Positions 53,659 through 61,421 of a stretch of DNA of 64,000 nucleotides are shown one piece after another. The notes below the pieces were generated by a model that was given only the letters and a program-made list of their open reading frames with translations, was not told the origin of the DNA and made no database searches. Source of the DNA: an uncultured Sutterella sp. GTDB lineage: Bacteria; Pseudomonadota; Gammaproteobacteria; Burkholderiales; Burkholderiaceae_F. Position 1 is the stretch's first letter. Every line of letters begins with the position of its first letter. Location of the stretch: NCBI GenBank assembly GCA_905212345.1, contig CAJMEC010000003.1:1-64000 (forward strand), read 5' to 3'. The translations under genes and the position numbers were made by a program.

Positions 53659-55926
53659 TTAGAAGGAGGATTCAAACCGACGTTTAACGTCTTTGACGTT
53701 GCTGACCTGTCGTAGGCTACGCATCACACGCATCAGTTGAATACGGTTGTCTACTTGAACAAGCAGTTGCAATTGCGGATCATTCAAGTCATCGGGAATA
53801 TTCATCCCAACAATGGACGAGCCTTCTTGCGCAACGGCTTGCGTGGCTTGCAGGATGGCCGGGCGAATATCGTTGACTTTGATATCAATCGGTACTGTGA
53901 AATGGTGGTTAGCCACTTCCGTCCAAGAAGCCTCTTCCCAACGTTCCGCGTTATTGTTGCGGCCTTGTTGAGCATGAATACAGGTGGCCCGGTGGACCGT
54001 AATGCCATGTCCAGCGCGTTCAAACGCGCAAATGTCATCGCCCCAGACCGGATGACAGCATCGGGCAATTTGAGCGCTTTGTCGTTTGCCGTTAACTATG
54101 ACTTCGATACCGTCTTCGGTTTTATCCGGCTCTTGTTCCTCATCGGACAAAGCTTGCAGACGGTGCAACACGACGACGAAGCTGGCTTTGCCGGAGCCCA
54201 CAAGGGAATAAAGCGAGGCACGCGAGTCAACATCATGCTCTTTCATAACAGTGTTCCAAATCTCATCGGAAACGCTGTCAAGAGAGAAATGGGCGGCCTC
54301 AGCTTCTTCTTCTAGGACTTTGCGTCCAATCTTGACGGCACTGTCAAAATCCAGAGAGCGAAGGTATTGACGGACTTCTGCGCGAGCTTTGCCACTTCGG
54401 ACAAATCCCAGCCAACGGGGATCCGGGTGAGAAAGTGAACTCGTGGCGATTTCCACCATGTCGCCATTGGACAATTTTGTATCGATATCTCTTACTTGAC
54501 CGTTGATTCGGCACTCGCGAACATGATTGCCCACGTCCGAGTGAATTTGGTAGGCAAAGTCAATCGGCGTGCAGTCTTGCGGCAGAGAGATAATTTTGCC
54601 TTTCGGTGTGAATACATAAATGCGATCGGGGAAAAGATCGGCTTTAATATTTTCGTAAAACTCGCTTGTGTCGGAAGATTTTTGTTGCAAATCCAACAGG
54701 GACTGCAGCCACGCGTGGGTGAGCGTCTGGATGTCACTTTCGCTGCCGCGATTGAGCCAGTGGGTGAGGATCCCTTGCTCGGCGATGTCATTCATCTTTT
54801 CGGTGCGAATCTGGAATTCAACCGGAGTGCCCTGAGGACCGATCACGGTAGTGTGCAAACCTTGGTAACCGTTACTTTTCGGAATAGCAATAAAGTCCTT
54901 AAAGCGTGATTGAACAGGTTTGTACATCATGTGCAAAGCGCCCAATGTCCTATAGCAGTCTTCACGAGTGGCCACGATGACTCTAAAACCATAGATATCA
55001 AAAACTTCCGAGAAGGAGAGTTTTTTGATACGCATCTGGTTGTAAATCCCATAGCACGTTTTTTCACGCCCTAAAACGCGCCCTTTGATGTTTGCACGCT
55101 CCAGCATGCGTTTGGTGTCATTCAGAATTTCTTCCAAGGCGGGCCGACGATTCTTACGGGCGGCAATCAGCTCTTTGTAAAGAACTTCATAGCGACGGGG
55201 ATAATAGTTTTGCAGGCACAACTCCTGCAGTTCTCGGAAAGCGTGATTAATGCCCAAATGATGAGCCATTGGCACATAGATGTCGAGCGTTTCCTTGGCA
55301 ATGCGACGGCGTTTTTCCGGGCGCATGACTCCAAGGGTTCTGAGATTGTGAAGGCGGTCAGCCAGCTTAACCAGAATAACGCGAACGTCTTTGCTCATGG
55401 CCAAGAGCATTTTCTTAAAACTTTCGGCCTGAGCAATTTCATTGGATGAAAACTTAAGCTTATCGAGTTTTGAGACACCGTCAACGATTTCCGCGGTAAC
55501 CGTGCCGAATTTTTTGGCCATTTCATTTTTTGAGTGGCCAGTGTCTTCAAGGACATCGTGCATCAAACCGGCCTGAATGGCCGCGCAGTCCAAATGCCAT
55601 TCGGCAAGAATACAAGCGACCGAAATCGGGTGAGTTATGTAAGGTTCGCCGGACTTTCGGAATTGACCCAGGTGGGCGTCATCGGCATAACGGTAAGCTT
55701 CCTTGATTTTTTCCAGATCCGACGGGCTCATGTACTTTGAACACAGCGCGATGAGTGAGGCAGCTGTGGCAATGCCTGCCTTTTTTGTCGTTGTGACAAG
55801 AGGAAGCTCTGTCTGCTCTTCTTTGTGAGCGGGCGATGGAGAAGAGTTCGATTCGCCCCTTAAAATGGACTGACGAATCGAGGCGAGAATATCGGTTGAC
55901 CCGGTTTGTAAGTATTTCGGTACCAT
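53659..55926 (-). CDS. spoT: Bifunctional (p)ppGpp synthetase/hydrolase SpoT
   Basis: Makes and breaks the stringent-response alarmone. The 755 residues carry an N-terminal extension of about 60 residues, an HD hydrolase domain with 'LMHDVLEDT' (121-129) and 'LVKLADRLHNLRTL' intact, and a synthetase domain with 'FDIYGFRVIV', 'SRFKDFIAIPKSNGYQGLHT' (RFKD, the bifunctional-type loop) and 'VEFQIRTEKMNDIAEQG'. A TGS domain ('IYVFTPKGKIISLP') and a C-terminal ACT domain follow. Both activities look intact. gmk-rpoZ lie upstream on the same strand, but a terminator after rpoZ suggests a separate promoter. Confidence 0.95.
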   Translation of the reverse strand: MVPKYLQTGSTDILASIRQSILRGESNSSPSPAHKEEQTELPLVTTTKKAGIATAASLIALCSKYMSPSDLEKIKEAYRYADDAHLGQFRKSGEPYITHPISVACILAEWHLDCAAIQAGLMHDVLEDTGHSKNEMAKKFGTVTAEIVDGVSKLDKLKFSSNEIAQAESFKKMLLAMSKDVRVILVKLADRLHNLRTLGVMRPEKRRRIAKETLDIYVPMAHHLGINHAFRELQELCLQNYYPRRYEVLYKELIAARKNRRPALEEILNDTKRMLERANIKGRVLGREKTCYGIYNQMRIKKLSFSEVFDIYGFRVIVATREDCYRTLGALHMMYKPVQSRFKDFIAIPKSNGYQGLHTTVIGPQGTPVEFQIRTEKMNDIAEQGILTHWLNRGSESDIQTLTHAWLQSLLDLQQKSSDTSEFYENIKADLFPDRIYVFTPKGKIISLPQDCTPIDFAYQIHSDVGNHVRECRINGQVRDIDTKLSNGDMVEIATSSLSHPDPRWLGFVRSGKARAEVRQYLRSLDFDSAVKIGRKVLEEEAEAAHFSLDSVSDEIWNTVMKEHDVDSRASLYSLVGSGKASFVVVLHRLQALSDEEQEPDKTEDGIEVIVNGKRQSAQIARCCHPVWGDDICAFERAGHGITVHRATCIHAQQGRNNNAERWEEASWTEVANHHFTVPIDIKVNDIRPAILQATQAVAQEGSSIVGMNIPDDLNDPQLQLLVQVDNRIQLMRVMRSLRQVSNVKDVKRRFESSF

Positions 55927-56017
55927 ACAGCACCTCTTTTTTTATTGACTCGCCTCTGCTTGCATTCGTACTTCAGTAATTAGTTAAACGCGATAAGCAG
56001 AAGTTTAGAAAACAAAA

Positions 56018-56052
56018 AAGCGAAGTCAGGCCCTAACCTTTACTTCGCTTTC
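56018..56052 (-). terminator. Terminator between rpoZ and spoT
   Basis: On the minus strand AAGCGAAGT/ACTTCGCTT is followed by TTTTG. Confidence 0.8.
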
Positions 56053-56061
56053 TTTCTTGGA

Positions 56062-56265
56062 TTAAGAAATGCGCTTGAACATTTCATCCTTGGAGATTTC
56101 ACCGGCGGCAATCTCACGCAAGGCGAGCACCGTGGGCTTATCCTTCGCGTCCACGCGGGCAACCGCACCGGAGGACAATTGGCGAGCACGCTGAGCAGCG
56201 GCTAAAACCAATTCAAAGCGATTGGTGATCTTTTTCAAGCAATCTTCAACAGTTACACGAGCCAT
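56062..56265 (-). CDS. rpoZ: RNA polymerase omega subunit
   Basis: Small subunit that helps fold and hold beta-prime and forms one of the ppGpp sites. The 67 residues begin '[20 protein letters not shown]' and contain '[12 protein letters not shown]' and '[11 protein letters not shown]', as in proteobacterial omega. It is shorter than E. coli's 91, a normal length in betaproteobacteria. It lies 38 bases after gmk in the same operon and before spoT, the conserved order. Confidence 0.95.
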   Translation of the reverse strand: MARVTVEDCLKKITNRFELVLAAAQRARQLSSGAVARVDAKDKPTVLALREIAAGEISKDEMFKRIS

Positions 56266-56303
56266 ATTTTTTTCAATAAAAAGAGAATAACCAAGTATTC
56301 CAC

Positions 56304-56939
56304 TTAATTTAAAAGCGGAATACCCAAATGTTTGAACGTTTCACGTTCTCGCACCGCCTGAGTCTTAAAACTTAAGCGCGATGCACGCACAATAGCGATC
56401 AAGTCACCTGTTGCGCGATCAAAATCATCGTTAATTATAACGTAGTCGAACTCTCCCGCATGCACCATTTCGGCGCCAGCCCCTGCCAACCGTCTGGCAA
56501 TGACTTCATCGGAATCCGTTCCTCGTTTATTCAGGCGAGCGCGGAGTGCGTCAACCGAAGGCGGCAAAATAAAAATGCCGACAACATCCGGGAAAAGCCG
56601 CTTAACTTGCAACGCTCCTTGCCAATCAATTTCTAGCAATACATCGTGCCCCTTTTCAAGCTCCTCGGCAATCCATTTTTTGGAGGTGCCGTAGTAGTTC
56701 CCATGGACATAGGCCCATTCCAGAAATGCATTGTCCTCTTTGAGTTTTTCAAAATCTTCCACGGACACAAAGTGATATTCTCTGCCGTTTTCCTCTCCAG
56801 GACGTGGCGCTCGCGTTGTGTGTGAAATAGACAAGTGGACTGTCGGGTCAGCCTTCAAAAGCGCTGCGACAAGCGATGATTTTCCGGCTCCAGAAGGAGC
56901 GGTGACTAAAAACAAACGACCGGCTTTTTGATCTAGCAT
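56304..56939 (-). CDS. gmk: Guanylate kinase
   Basis: Phosphorylates GMP to GDP with ATP. The 211 residues match. The P-loop '[15 protein letters not shown]' is at 14-28. The GMP-binding stretch '[21 protein letters not shown]' (split; 'TTRAPRPGE' is the signature) follows, then '[10 protein letters not shown]' and the lid '[17 protein letters not shown]'. It is the first gene of gmk-rpoZ. Confidence 0.96.
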   Translation of the reverse strand: MLDQKAGRLFLVTAPSGAGKSSLVAALLKADPTVHLSISHTTRAPRPGEENGREYHFVSVEDFEKLKEDNAFLEWAYVHGNYYGTSKKWIAEELEKGHDVLLEIDWQGALQVKRLFPDVVGIFILPPSVDALRARLNKRGTDSDEVIARRLAGAGAEMVHAGEFDYVIINDDFDRATGDLIAIVRASRLSFKTQAVRERETFKHLGIPLLN

Positions 56940-56977
56940 AAGTGGCCTCTTGGGTTAATCTGACAATTTTAGCGAAC

Positions 56978-57604
56978 TTACCGCTTAAAAAGATCAAGTC
57001 CGAATGATTTTAGGAGTTCACAGGTTTCAAAAACTGGCAATCCCATAATGCCGCTGTAAGAACCTTTTATTTCTGAGATAAACGCCCCGGCTAATCCTTG
57101 AATACCATAGCCGCCCGCTTTGTCATAGGGTTGAGCGGTTCGAACGTAAGCTGAAATCTCCTCTTGAGTGAGGGTTTTAAAGCGAACTTCAGAGATACTG
57201 ACAGCTTGCTTGAGATTGTTTTCGCTGGTACCGACACAAATGGCCGTGCGGACTTCATGCACACGGCCCGAAAGACGCTCCAGAAACGAGTAAGCCTCTT
57301 GCTCATTATCGGGTTTGCCTAAGATATCCCGATCAACAATGACGGTTGTATCGGCCGACAGAATCGGCAGCATAGGGCGGTTTTCGCGACGGATTCTTTC
57401 AAAGGCGATCAAAGCCTTTTCACGGGCTGTCCGTACAACATAATCTTCCGGAGACTCTCCGGGCAGTTGCTCCTCGTCACCTTTAAAATTGCGTAGAGTA
57501 TGGTCATTGCTGGCAATAACAATGGGACTAAAGCCGAGTTGCTCTAAGATTTCTTTTCGTCTGGGGCTTTTCGAGGCCAGATACAGGGAGAGATTGGCAG
57601 ACAT
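56978..57604 (-). CDS. maf: Maf-family nucleotide pyrophosphatase
   Basis: House-cleaning enzyme that hydrolyses non-canonical or excess dTTP/UTP-type nucleotides. The 208 residues show 'LYLASKSPRRKEILEQLGF' at the N-terminus, the catalytic aspartate in 'LSADTTVIVD' (about 71-80), and 'YDKAGGYGIQG' (about 160-170). The 'DKAGGYGIQG' form is that of the YhdE branch. It lies 10 bases after rlmH, as in other betaproteobacteria; the rng gene that often follows is missing. Confidence 0.92.
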   Translation of the reverse strand: MSANLSLYLASKSPRRKEILEQLGFSPIVIASNDHTLRNFKGDEEQLPGESPEDYVVRTAREKALIAFERIRRENRPMLPILSADTTVIVDRDILGKPDNEQEAYSFLERLSGRVHEVRTAICVGTSENNLKQAVSISEVRFKTLTQEEISAYVRTAQPYDKAGGYGIQGLAGAFISEIKGSYSGIMGLPVFETCELLKSFGLDLFKR

Positions 57605-57614
57605 GGTTAAAGTA

Positions 57615-58082
57615 TCAAGCTCTGTGGTAGGGGTGATTGGTCAGGATGCTGAAAGAGCGATAAATTTGTTCGGCTAACATCACTCGAGCCATCGCATGAG
57701 GCAGCGTCATGGATGACAATCTCATGAGCATTCGAGCTTGGGCTTTGAGTTCCGGATCGAGACCGTCTGCGCCTCCGATGAGAAAACAAAGCGACTCGCC
57801 TGCATCTCTCCAGGTTCGGATTTTCTTTGCGAAGTCAACCGTTGTCAGATCCTTGCCGTGTTCGTCCATAGCGATGATCAGACTATTGTGAGGAATGGCC
57901 GCGCGGATGCGTTCCGCTTCGGTTTTCATGATATTGGCGGTGCTTTGACCGGAACGCAGTTCGGGTTTGACGGCTTTTACGCTTACAACCCAATCTTTTG
58001 GAAAGCGCCCGAGATAATCTTCAACAGCGCTATCCGCCCAAGCGGGTTGACGCAGTCCGACAGCGACGATGGTGATTTTCAT
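57615..58082 (-). CDS. rlmH: 23S rRNA pseudouridine-1915 N3-methyltransferase
   Basis: SPOUT-fold methyltransferase acting on the assembled 70S ribosome at helix 69. The 155 residues match exactly. 'DEHGKDLTTVDFAKKI' (about 74-89), the SAM-knot 'FLIGGADGLDPEL', 'LPHAMARVMLAEQIYR', and the C-terminal 'HPYHRA' are all present. It lies 52 bp after rsfS, with a terminator hairpin between, and 10 bases before maf. Confidence 0.95.
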   Translation of the reverse strand: MKITIVAVGLRQPAWADSAVEDYLGRFPKDWVVSVKAVKPELRSGQSTANIMKTEAERIRAAIPHNSLIIAMDEHGKDLTTVDFAKKIRTWRDAGESLCFLIGGADGLDPELKAQARMLMRLSSMTLPHAMARVMLAEQIYRSFSILTNHPYHRA

Positions 58083-58086
58083 GATA

Positions 58087-58118
58087 CAAAAAAGAGCAGG
58101 CTGCCCACGCAGCCTGCT
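58087..58118 (-). terminator. Terminator between rsfS and rlmH
   Basis: On the minus strand AGCAGGCTGC/GCAGCCTGCT is followed by CTTTTTT. The T-run ends at the rlmH start, so rlmH needs read-through or its own promoter. Confidence 0.75.
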
Positions 58119-58133
58119 ACCTAATAATGCGTG

Positions 58134-58577
58134 TTAGTCTTCGACGATTTTAATGGTCTTTCCGCGCACAACTCGTCTGCGAGCAGTGGCTGGTTTTTCG
58201 TCGTCTTTTTCCTTCTTTTCAGAATTCAGTTTAACGTTAACCTTTTTGCCGCCCCAAACCTCTTCGAGGTTGTAGTACTCGCGCATGGCCGGCTGCAAGA
58301 TATGCACAATGGCTTGACCGCAATCAACCAGCACCCATTCACCGGTATCGGTTCCTTCCATCCCAATGACTTCACCGCCCGCTTCTTTGACTTCGTGGCT
58401 TACGTTATAACCTAACGCTCGAGTCTGACGGTTTGAAGAGCCCGTTGCAATGATGACTCGTTCAAATTCAGAGGTGAGGTGCTTTGTGTTGTAGACAACG
58501 ATATCCTGCGCCTTGACATCATCAAGCGCATTGACAATAACACGTTGTAATTTACGAATGTCCATAAAAAATCTCAA
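58134..58577 (-). CDS. rsfS: Ribosome silencing factor RsfS
   Basis: Binds L14 (uL14) and blocks subunit joining when nutrients are short. The 147 residues have the conserved core 'DDVKAQDIVVYNTKH' (split from 'LTSEFERVIIATGSSNRQ'), 'WVLVDCGQAIVHILQPAMREYYNLEEVWG' (in parts), and a basic C-terminal tail of about 35 residues ('ARRRVVRGKTIK') beyond the E. coli 105-residue form. It is downstream of nadD, the usual pairing. Confidence 0.94.
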   Translation of the reverse strand: MRFFMDIRKLQRVIVNALDDVKAQDIVVYNTKHLTSEFERVIIATGSSNRQTRALGYNVSHEVKEAGGEVIGMEGTDTGEWVLVDCGQAIVHILQPAMREYYNLEEVWGGKKVNVKLNSEKKEKDDEKPATARRRVVRGKTIKIVED

Positions 58578-58605
58578 ATTGGTTTAACTGATAGAGGAAA
58601 TTGTA

Positions 58606-59214
58606 TCAGTCTTTCGTTTTCTCATTTAAGTAGAGGAATTGAAATACTTTTTCAGGCAACGCGGTTTTTAAAAAGGGATTAAACCAATCATGCTGATCGA
58701 TGAGTTGGCGAATGCGACTTGAATCAATATCAAGTGCCGGCATGGGGAGCATTGTGACAGATATTTTTTGATCCTCTATAAAACGTGCCACTTCTTCTGT
58801 AGCGTGGGCCGTTTTTCCATTTCGGTTGAAAACAACCAAGGAGACATAGTCAAAAATTTTTTGCCAATCTTTCCACGTATGAAAGTTACTCCATTGATCT
58901 GAACCTATCAGGTAGAAGCGCTCATCATCGGGGTATTCAGCAGCCAATTCTCGCACGGTGTCAATGGAATAAGAAAGTGTTTTTCGATCCAATTCTCTGG
59001 TATCCACAGACATTCCGGCGCGGTCAGTCAGGGCAAGGCGAAGTAGCCGGACTCTGGTTTCAGAAGGCATCAAGTCGCGACTCTCCTTTTGCCAGGGGTT
59101 GGCAGGCAACCAGCAAAGGTGGTCAAGATGAAGTGTCCGAAAAGCCTCTTTGGCCAAGGCCAAGTGACCCTCATGAACAGGATTAAAGGTTCCGCCGAAA
59201 AAACCTAGCCGCAT
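58606..59214 (-). CDS. nadD: Nicotinate-nucleotide adenylyltransferase
   Basis: Adenylates nicotinate mononucleotide in NAD synthesis. I start at ATG 59214, where the protein begins 'MRLGFFGGTFNPVHEGHL', the family's N-terminal nucleotide motif (GGTFNPVHxGH). The open frame continues to 59238 but through a terminator stem. The resulting 202 residues match. 'DQWSNFHTWKDWQKI' and 'SSRIRQLI' (the ISSTxIR-like motif) follow. No clear Shine-Dalgarno precedes the ATG; a T-rich tract lies there instead. Neighbours are purD upstream and rsfS downstream; hemF, often between purD and nadD, is absent. Confidence 0.93.
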   Translation of the reverse strand: MRLGFFGGTFNPVHEGHLALAKEAFRTLHLDHLCWLPANPWQKESRDLMPSETRVRLLRLALTDRAGMSVDTRELDRKTLSYSIDTVRELAAEYPDDERFYLIGSDQWSNFHTWKDWQKIFDYVSLVVFNRNGKTAHATEEVARFIEDQKISVTMLPMPALDIDSSRIRQLIDQHDWFNPFLKTALPEKVFQFLYLNEKTKD

Positions 59215-59246
59215 AAAGAAAAAGCGGGAAAGGAACACTTTCCCGC
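59215..59246 (-). terminator. Terminator of purD abutting the nadD start
   Basis: On the minus strand GCGGGAAAG/CTTTCCCGC is followed by TTTTTCTTT, and the nadD ATG comes next. Confidence 0.75.
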
Positions 59247-59256
59247 CACTGAAATA

Positions 59257-60534
59257 TTACTTCATTGCTCGATAGCCGATATCGGATCGATATTGCATCC
59301 CATCAAAATGGACTTTTTTAACGCCATCATAGGCCATGCGAGCGGCTTCTTTGACGCTCGGCCCCAGCCCGACGACGCAAAGGACGCGGCCGCCGGAAAC
59401 AACGGTCAGTCCGTCTTGCTTTTTCGTGCCGGCATGGAAAACATGAAGGCTATCGCTATCGGCAGGCAGCATGGTGATCTGGGCGCCTTTTTCCGGCTTC
59501 TCCGGGTAACCCTTGGCCGCACAGACAACGCCTAAAGCCACACGGTTATCCCATTGTGCTTCAACGGTGTCCAAACGACCGTCAATAGCCGCTTCAATTA
59601 AGTCAACAAAAGACGATGCGAGACGACTCATGATGGGTTGCGTTTCAGGATCACCCATGCGGCAGTTAAATTCTAGGGTCTTTACGACGCTGTTGCCTTC
59701 GCTGTCATGATCGATCATTAAACCGGCATAAAGAAATCCGGTAAAGGGGATGCCATCGGCAGCCATGCCGTCTACTGTCGGTCGAATGATTTCCCGCATG
59801 ACTTGTTCATGAATTTGCGGTGTCACGATCGGAGCAGGGGAGTAAGCTCCCATACCGCCTGTGTTCGGCCCCATGTCGTGGTCAAGCAGGCGTTTATGGT
59901 CTTGGCTGGAAGCCATCGGTAAGATGTGTTGACCGTCAACCATGACGATAAAGCTGGCCTCTTCGCCTTTTAAGAAATCTTCAATAACGACTCGAGCCCC
60001 GGCCGCGCCAAAGGTGTTGCCTTCGAGCATACTGTCAATTGCTTGATGGGCTTGTGCGAGATCCATGGCGACAATGACACCCTTGCCGGCGGCCAAGCCA
60101 TCGGCTTTGATGACGATCGGCGCGCCCTTTTTCTCAACATAGGCATGGGCCGCTTCGGCATCGGTAAACGTTTCGTAGTCTGCCGTGGGCACTCCATGAC
60201 GTTTCATGAATGCTTTAGCGAAATCTTTGGAACTTTCCAACTGGGCTGCTGCCTTTGTCGGCCCGAAAATCTTCAAGCCATTGGCTCGGAAATAATCGAC
60301 AATCCCCGCCGCCAGAGGAGCTTCCGGACCAACCACCGTGAAGCGCACGTCATTGGTTTTGACAAAGTCTGCCAAACGAGCAATGTCGGATTCCGGTACA
60401 TTGATCAGCTTTTTCGTTAAAGCCGTACCAGCATTACCAGGGGCCACATAAACCGTTTCTACACGGTCGTCTTGAGCCAAACGCCAAGCAATCGCGTGTT
60501 CGCGACCGCCACTACCGACAACGAGAATCTTCAT
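59257..60534 (-). CDS. purD: Phosphoribosylamine-glycine ligase
   Basis: ATP-grasp enzyme, second step of de novo purine synthesis. The 425 residues match. 'MKILVVGSGGREHAIAWRL' opens the protein. 'VIKADGLAAGKGVIVA' (about 145-160), 'DHKRLLDHDMGPNTGGMGAY' (about 213-232), and 'LEFNCRMGDPETQ' (about 287-299; the family usually reads EFNVRFGDPE) are the ATP-grasp and metal motifs. It lies 24 bp after yebC on the same strand and ends in a terminator. Confidence 0.95.
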   Translation of the reverse strand: MKILVVGSGGREHAIAWRLAQDDRVETVYVAPGNAGTALTKKLINVPESDIARLADFVKTNDVRFTVVGPEAPLAAGIVDYFRANGLKIFGPTKAAAQLESSKDFAKAFMKRHGVPTADYETFTDAEAAHAYVEKKGAPIVIKADGLAAGKGVIVAMDLAQAHQAIDSMLEGNTFGAAGARVVIEDFLKGEEASFIVMVDGQHILPMASSQDHKRLLDHDMGPNTGGMGAYSPAPIVTPQIHEQVMREIIRPTVDGMAADGIPFTGFLYAGLMIDHDSEGNSVVKTLEFNCRMGDPETQPIMSRLASSFVDLIEAAIDGRLDTVEAQWDNRVALGVVCAAKGYPEKPEKGAQITMLPADSDSLHVFHAGTKKQDGLTVVSGGRVLCVVGLGPSVKEAARMAYDGVKKVHFDGMQYRSDIGYRAMK

Positions 60535-60558
60535 GGGAGCTCCTCCAAAGGGGAAGTT

Positions 60559-61284
60559 TTAGTCTTCAAAAACAGCAGTTGTATAGACTTGTTGAACGTC
60601 GTCCAAGTCTTCCAAAGCATCAATCAAACGTTGCATACGTTCGGCATCTTCGCCGCTTAAAGACGTTTCATTTAAAGCCTTCATTGTGACTTCAGCCATT
60701 TCAGGCTTCATCCCGGCTTTTTCGAAAGCATCGTTAACGGCTTCGAAAGCTTGGGGATCACAAACCACTTCAATGCCGCCTTCTTCATCAACGATAACGT
60801 CATCGGCTCCGGCGTCAAGCGCAACGGTCATCACTTCATCTTCAGTGGCAGTGCCCGGAGCGAAGAGGAATTGACCGCAGTGCTTAAACATGAAGGAAAC
60901 AGAACCTTCTGCGCCGAGGTTGCCGCCATTTTTACTCAGGATGTGGCGGACATCAGCTACCGTACGGGTGCGGTTATCTGTTGCGGCATCAATGATCAAA
61001 GCCGCGCCGCCCACGCCGTAACCTTCGTAGCGGGCTTCTTCAAATTTCACGCCTTCCAACTGGCCGGAGCCCTTCAAGATGGCGTTTTTAATGGTGTCCT
61101 TGGGCACATTGCCGGCACGGGCCTTTAAAAGAGCAAGACGCAGACGGGAGTTGCTGTCGGGGTCAGCGCCGTTGCGCGCGGCAACCATGATTTCGCGGAC
61201 CAGTTTAGTCCACAAGTTGGAGCGCTTGGCGTCTTGACGGCCTTTACGGTGTTGAATATTTGCCCATTTAGAGTGTCCGGACAT
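60559..61284 (-). CDS. YebC/PmpR family transcriptional or translational regulator
   Basis: DNA- or ribosome-associated regulator of the YebC/TACO1 family. The 241 residues from ATG 61284 begin '[20 protein letters not shown]', the invariant start, preceded by AAAGGAAA. The frame to 61311 adds nine unrelated residues. '[17 protein letters not shown]' and '[14 protein letters not shown]' (split regions) are also typical. It is the first gene of yebC-purD. Some members are reported to help translate proline-rich stretches; which role applies here is not visible. Confidence 0.94.
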   Translation of the reverse strand: MSGHSKWANIQHRKGRQDAKRSNLWTKLVREIMVAARNGADPDSNSRLRLALLKARAGNVPKDTIKNAILKGSGQLEGVKFEEARYEGYGVGGAALIIDAATDNRTRTVADVRHILSKNGGNLGAEGSVSFMFKHCGQFLFAPGTATEDEVMTVALDAGADDVIVDEEGGIEVVCDPQAFEAVNDAFEKAGMKPEMAEVTMKALNETSLSGEDAERMQRLIDALEDLDDVQQVYTTAVFED

Positions 61285-61421
61285 GGAAAATTTCCTTTCA
61301 AAAACAATCAATCAGGTTAACAAGCCAGCCCCTGTGGCAGGCAGATGTAAAACTTAAATATTTTACTCGTCATACGCTTCTTTGTCTGCAAAACTATCTC
61401 TTTGATTTGTAGTTTTTTTCT

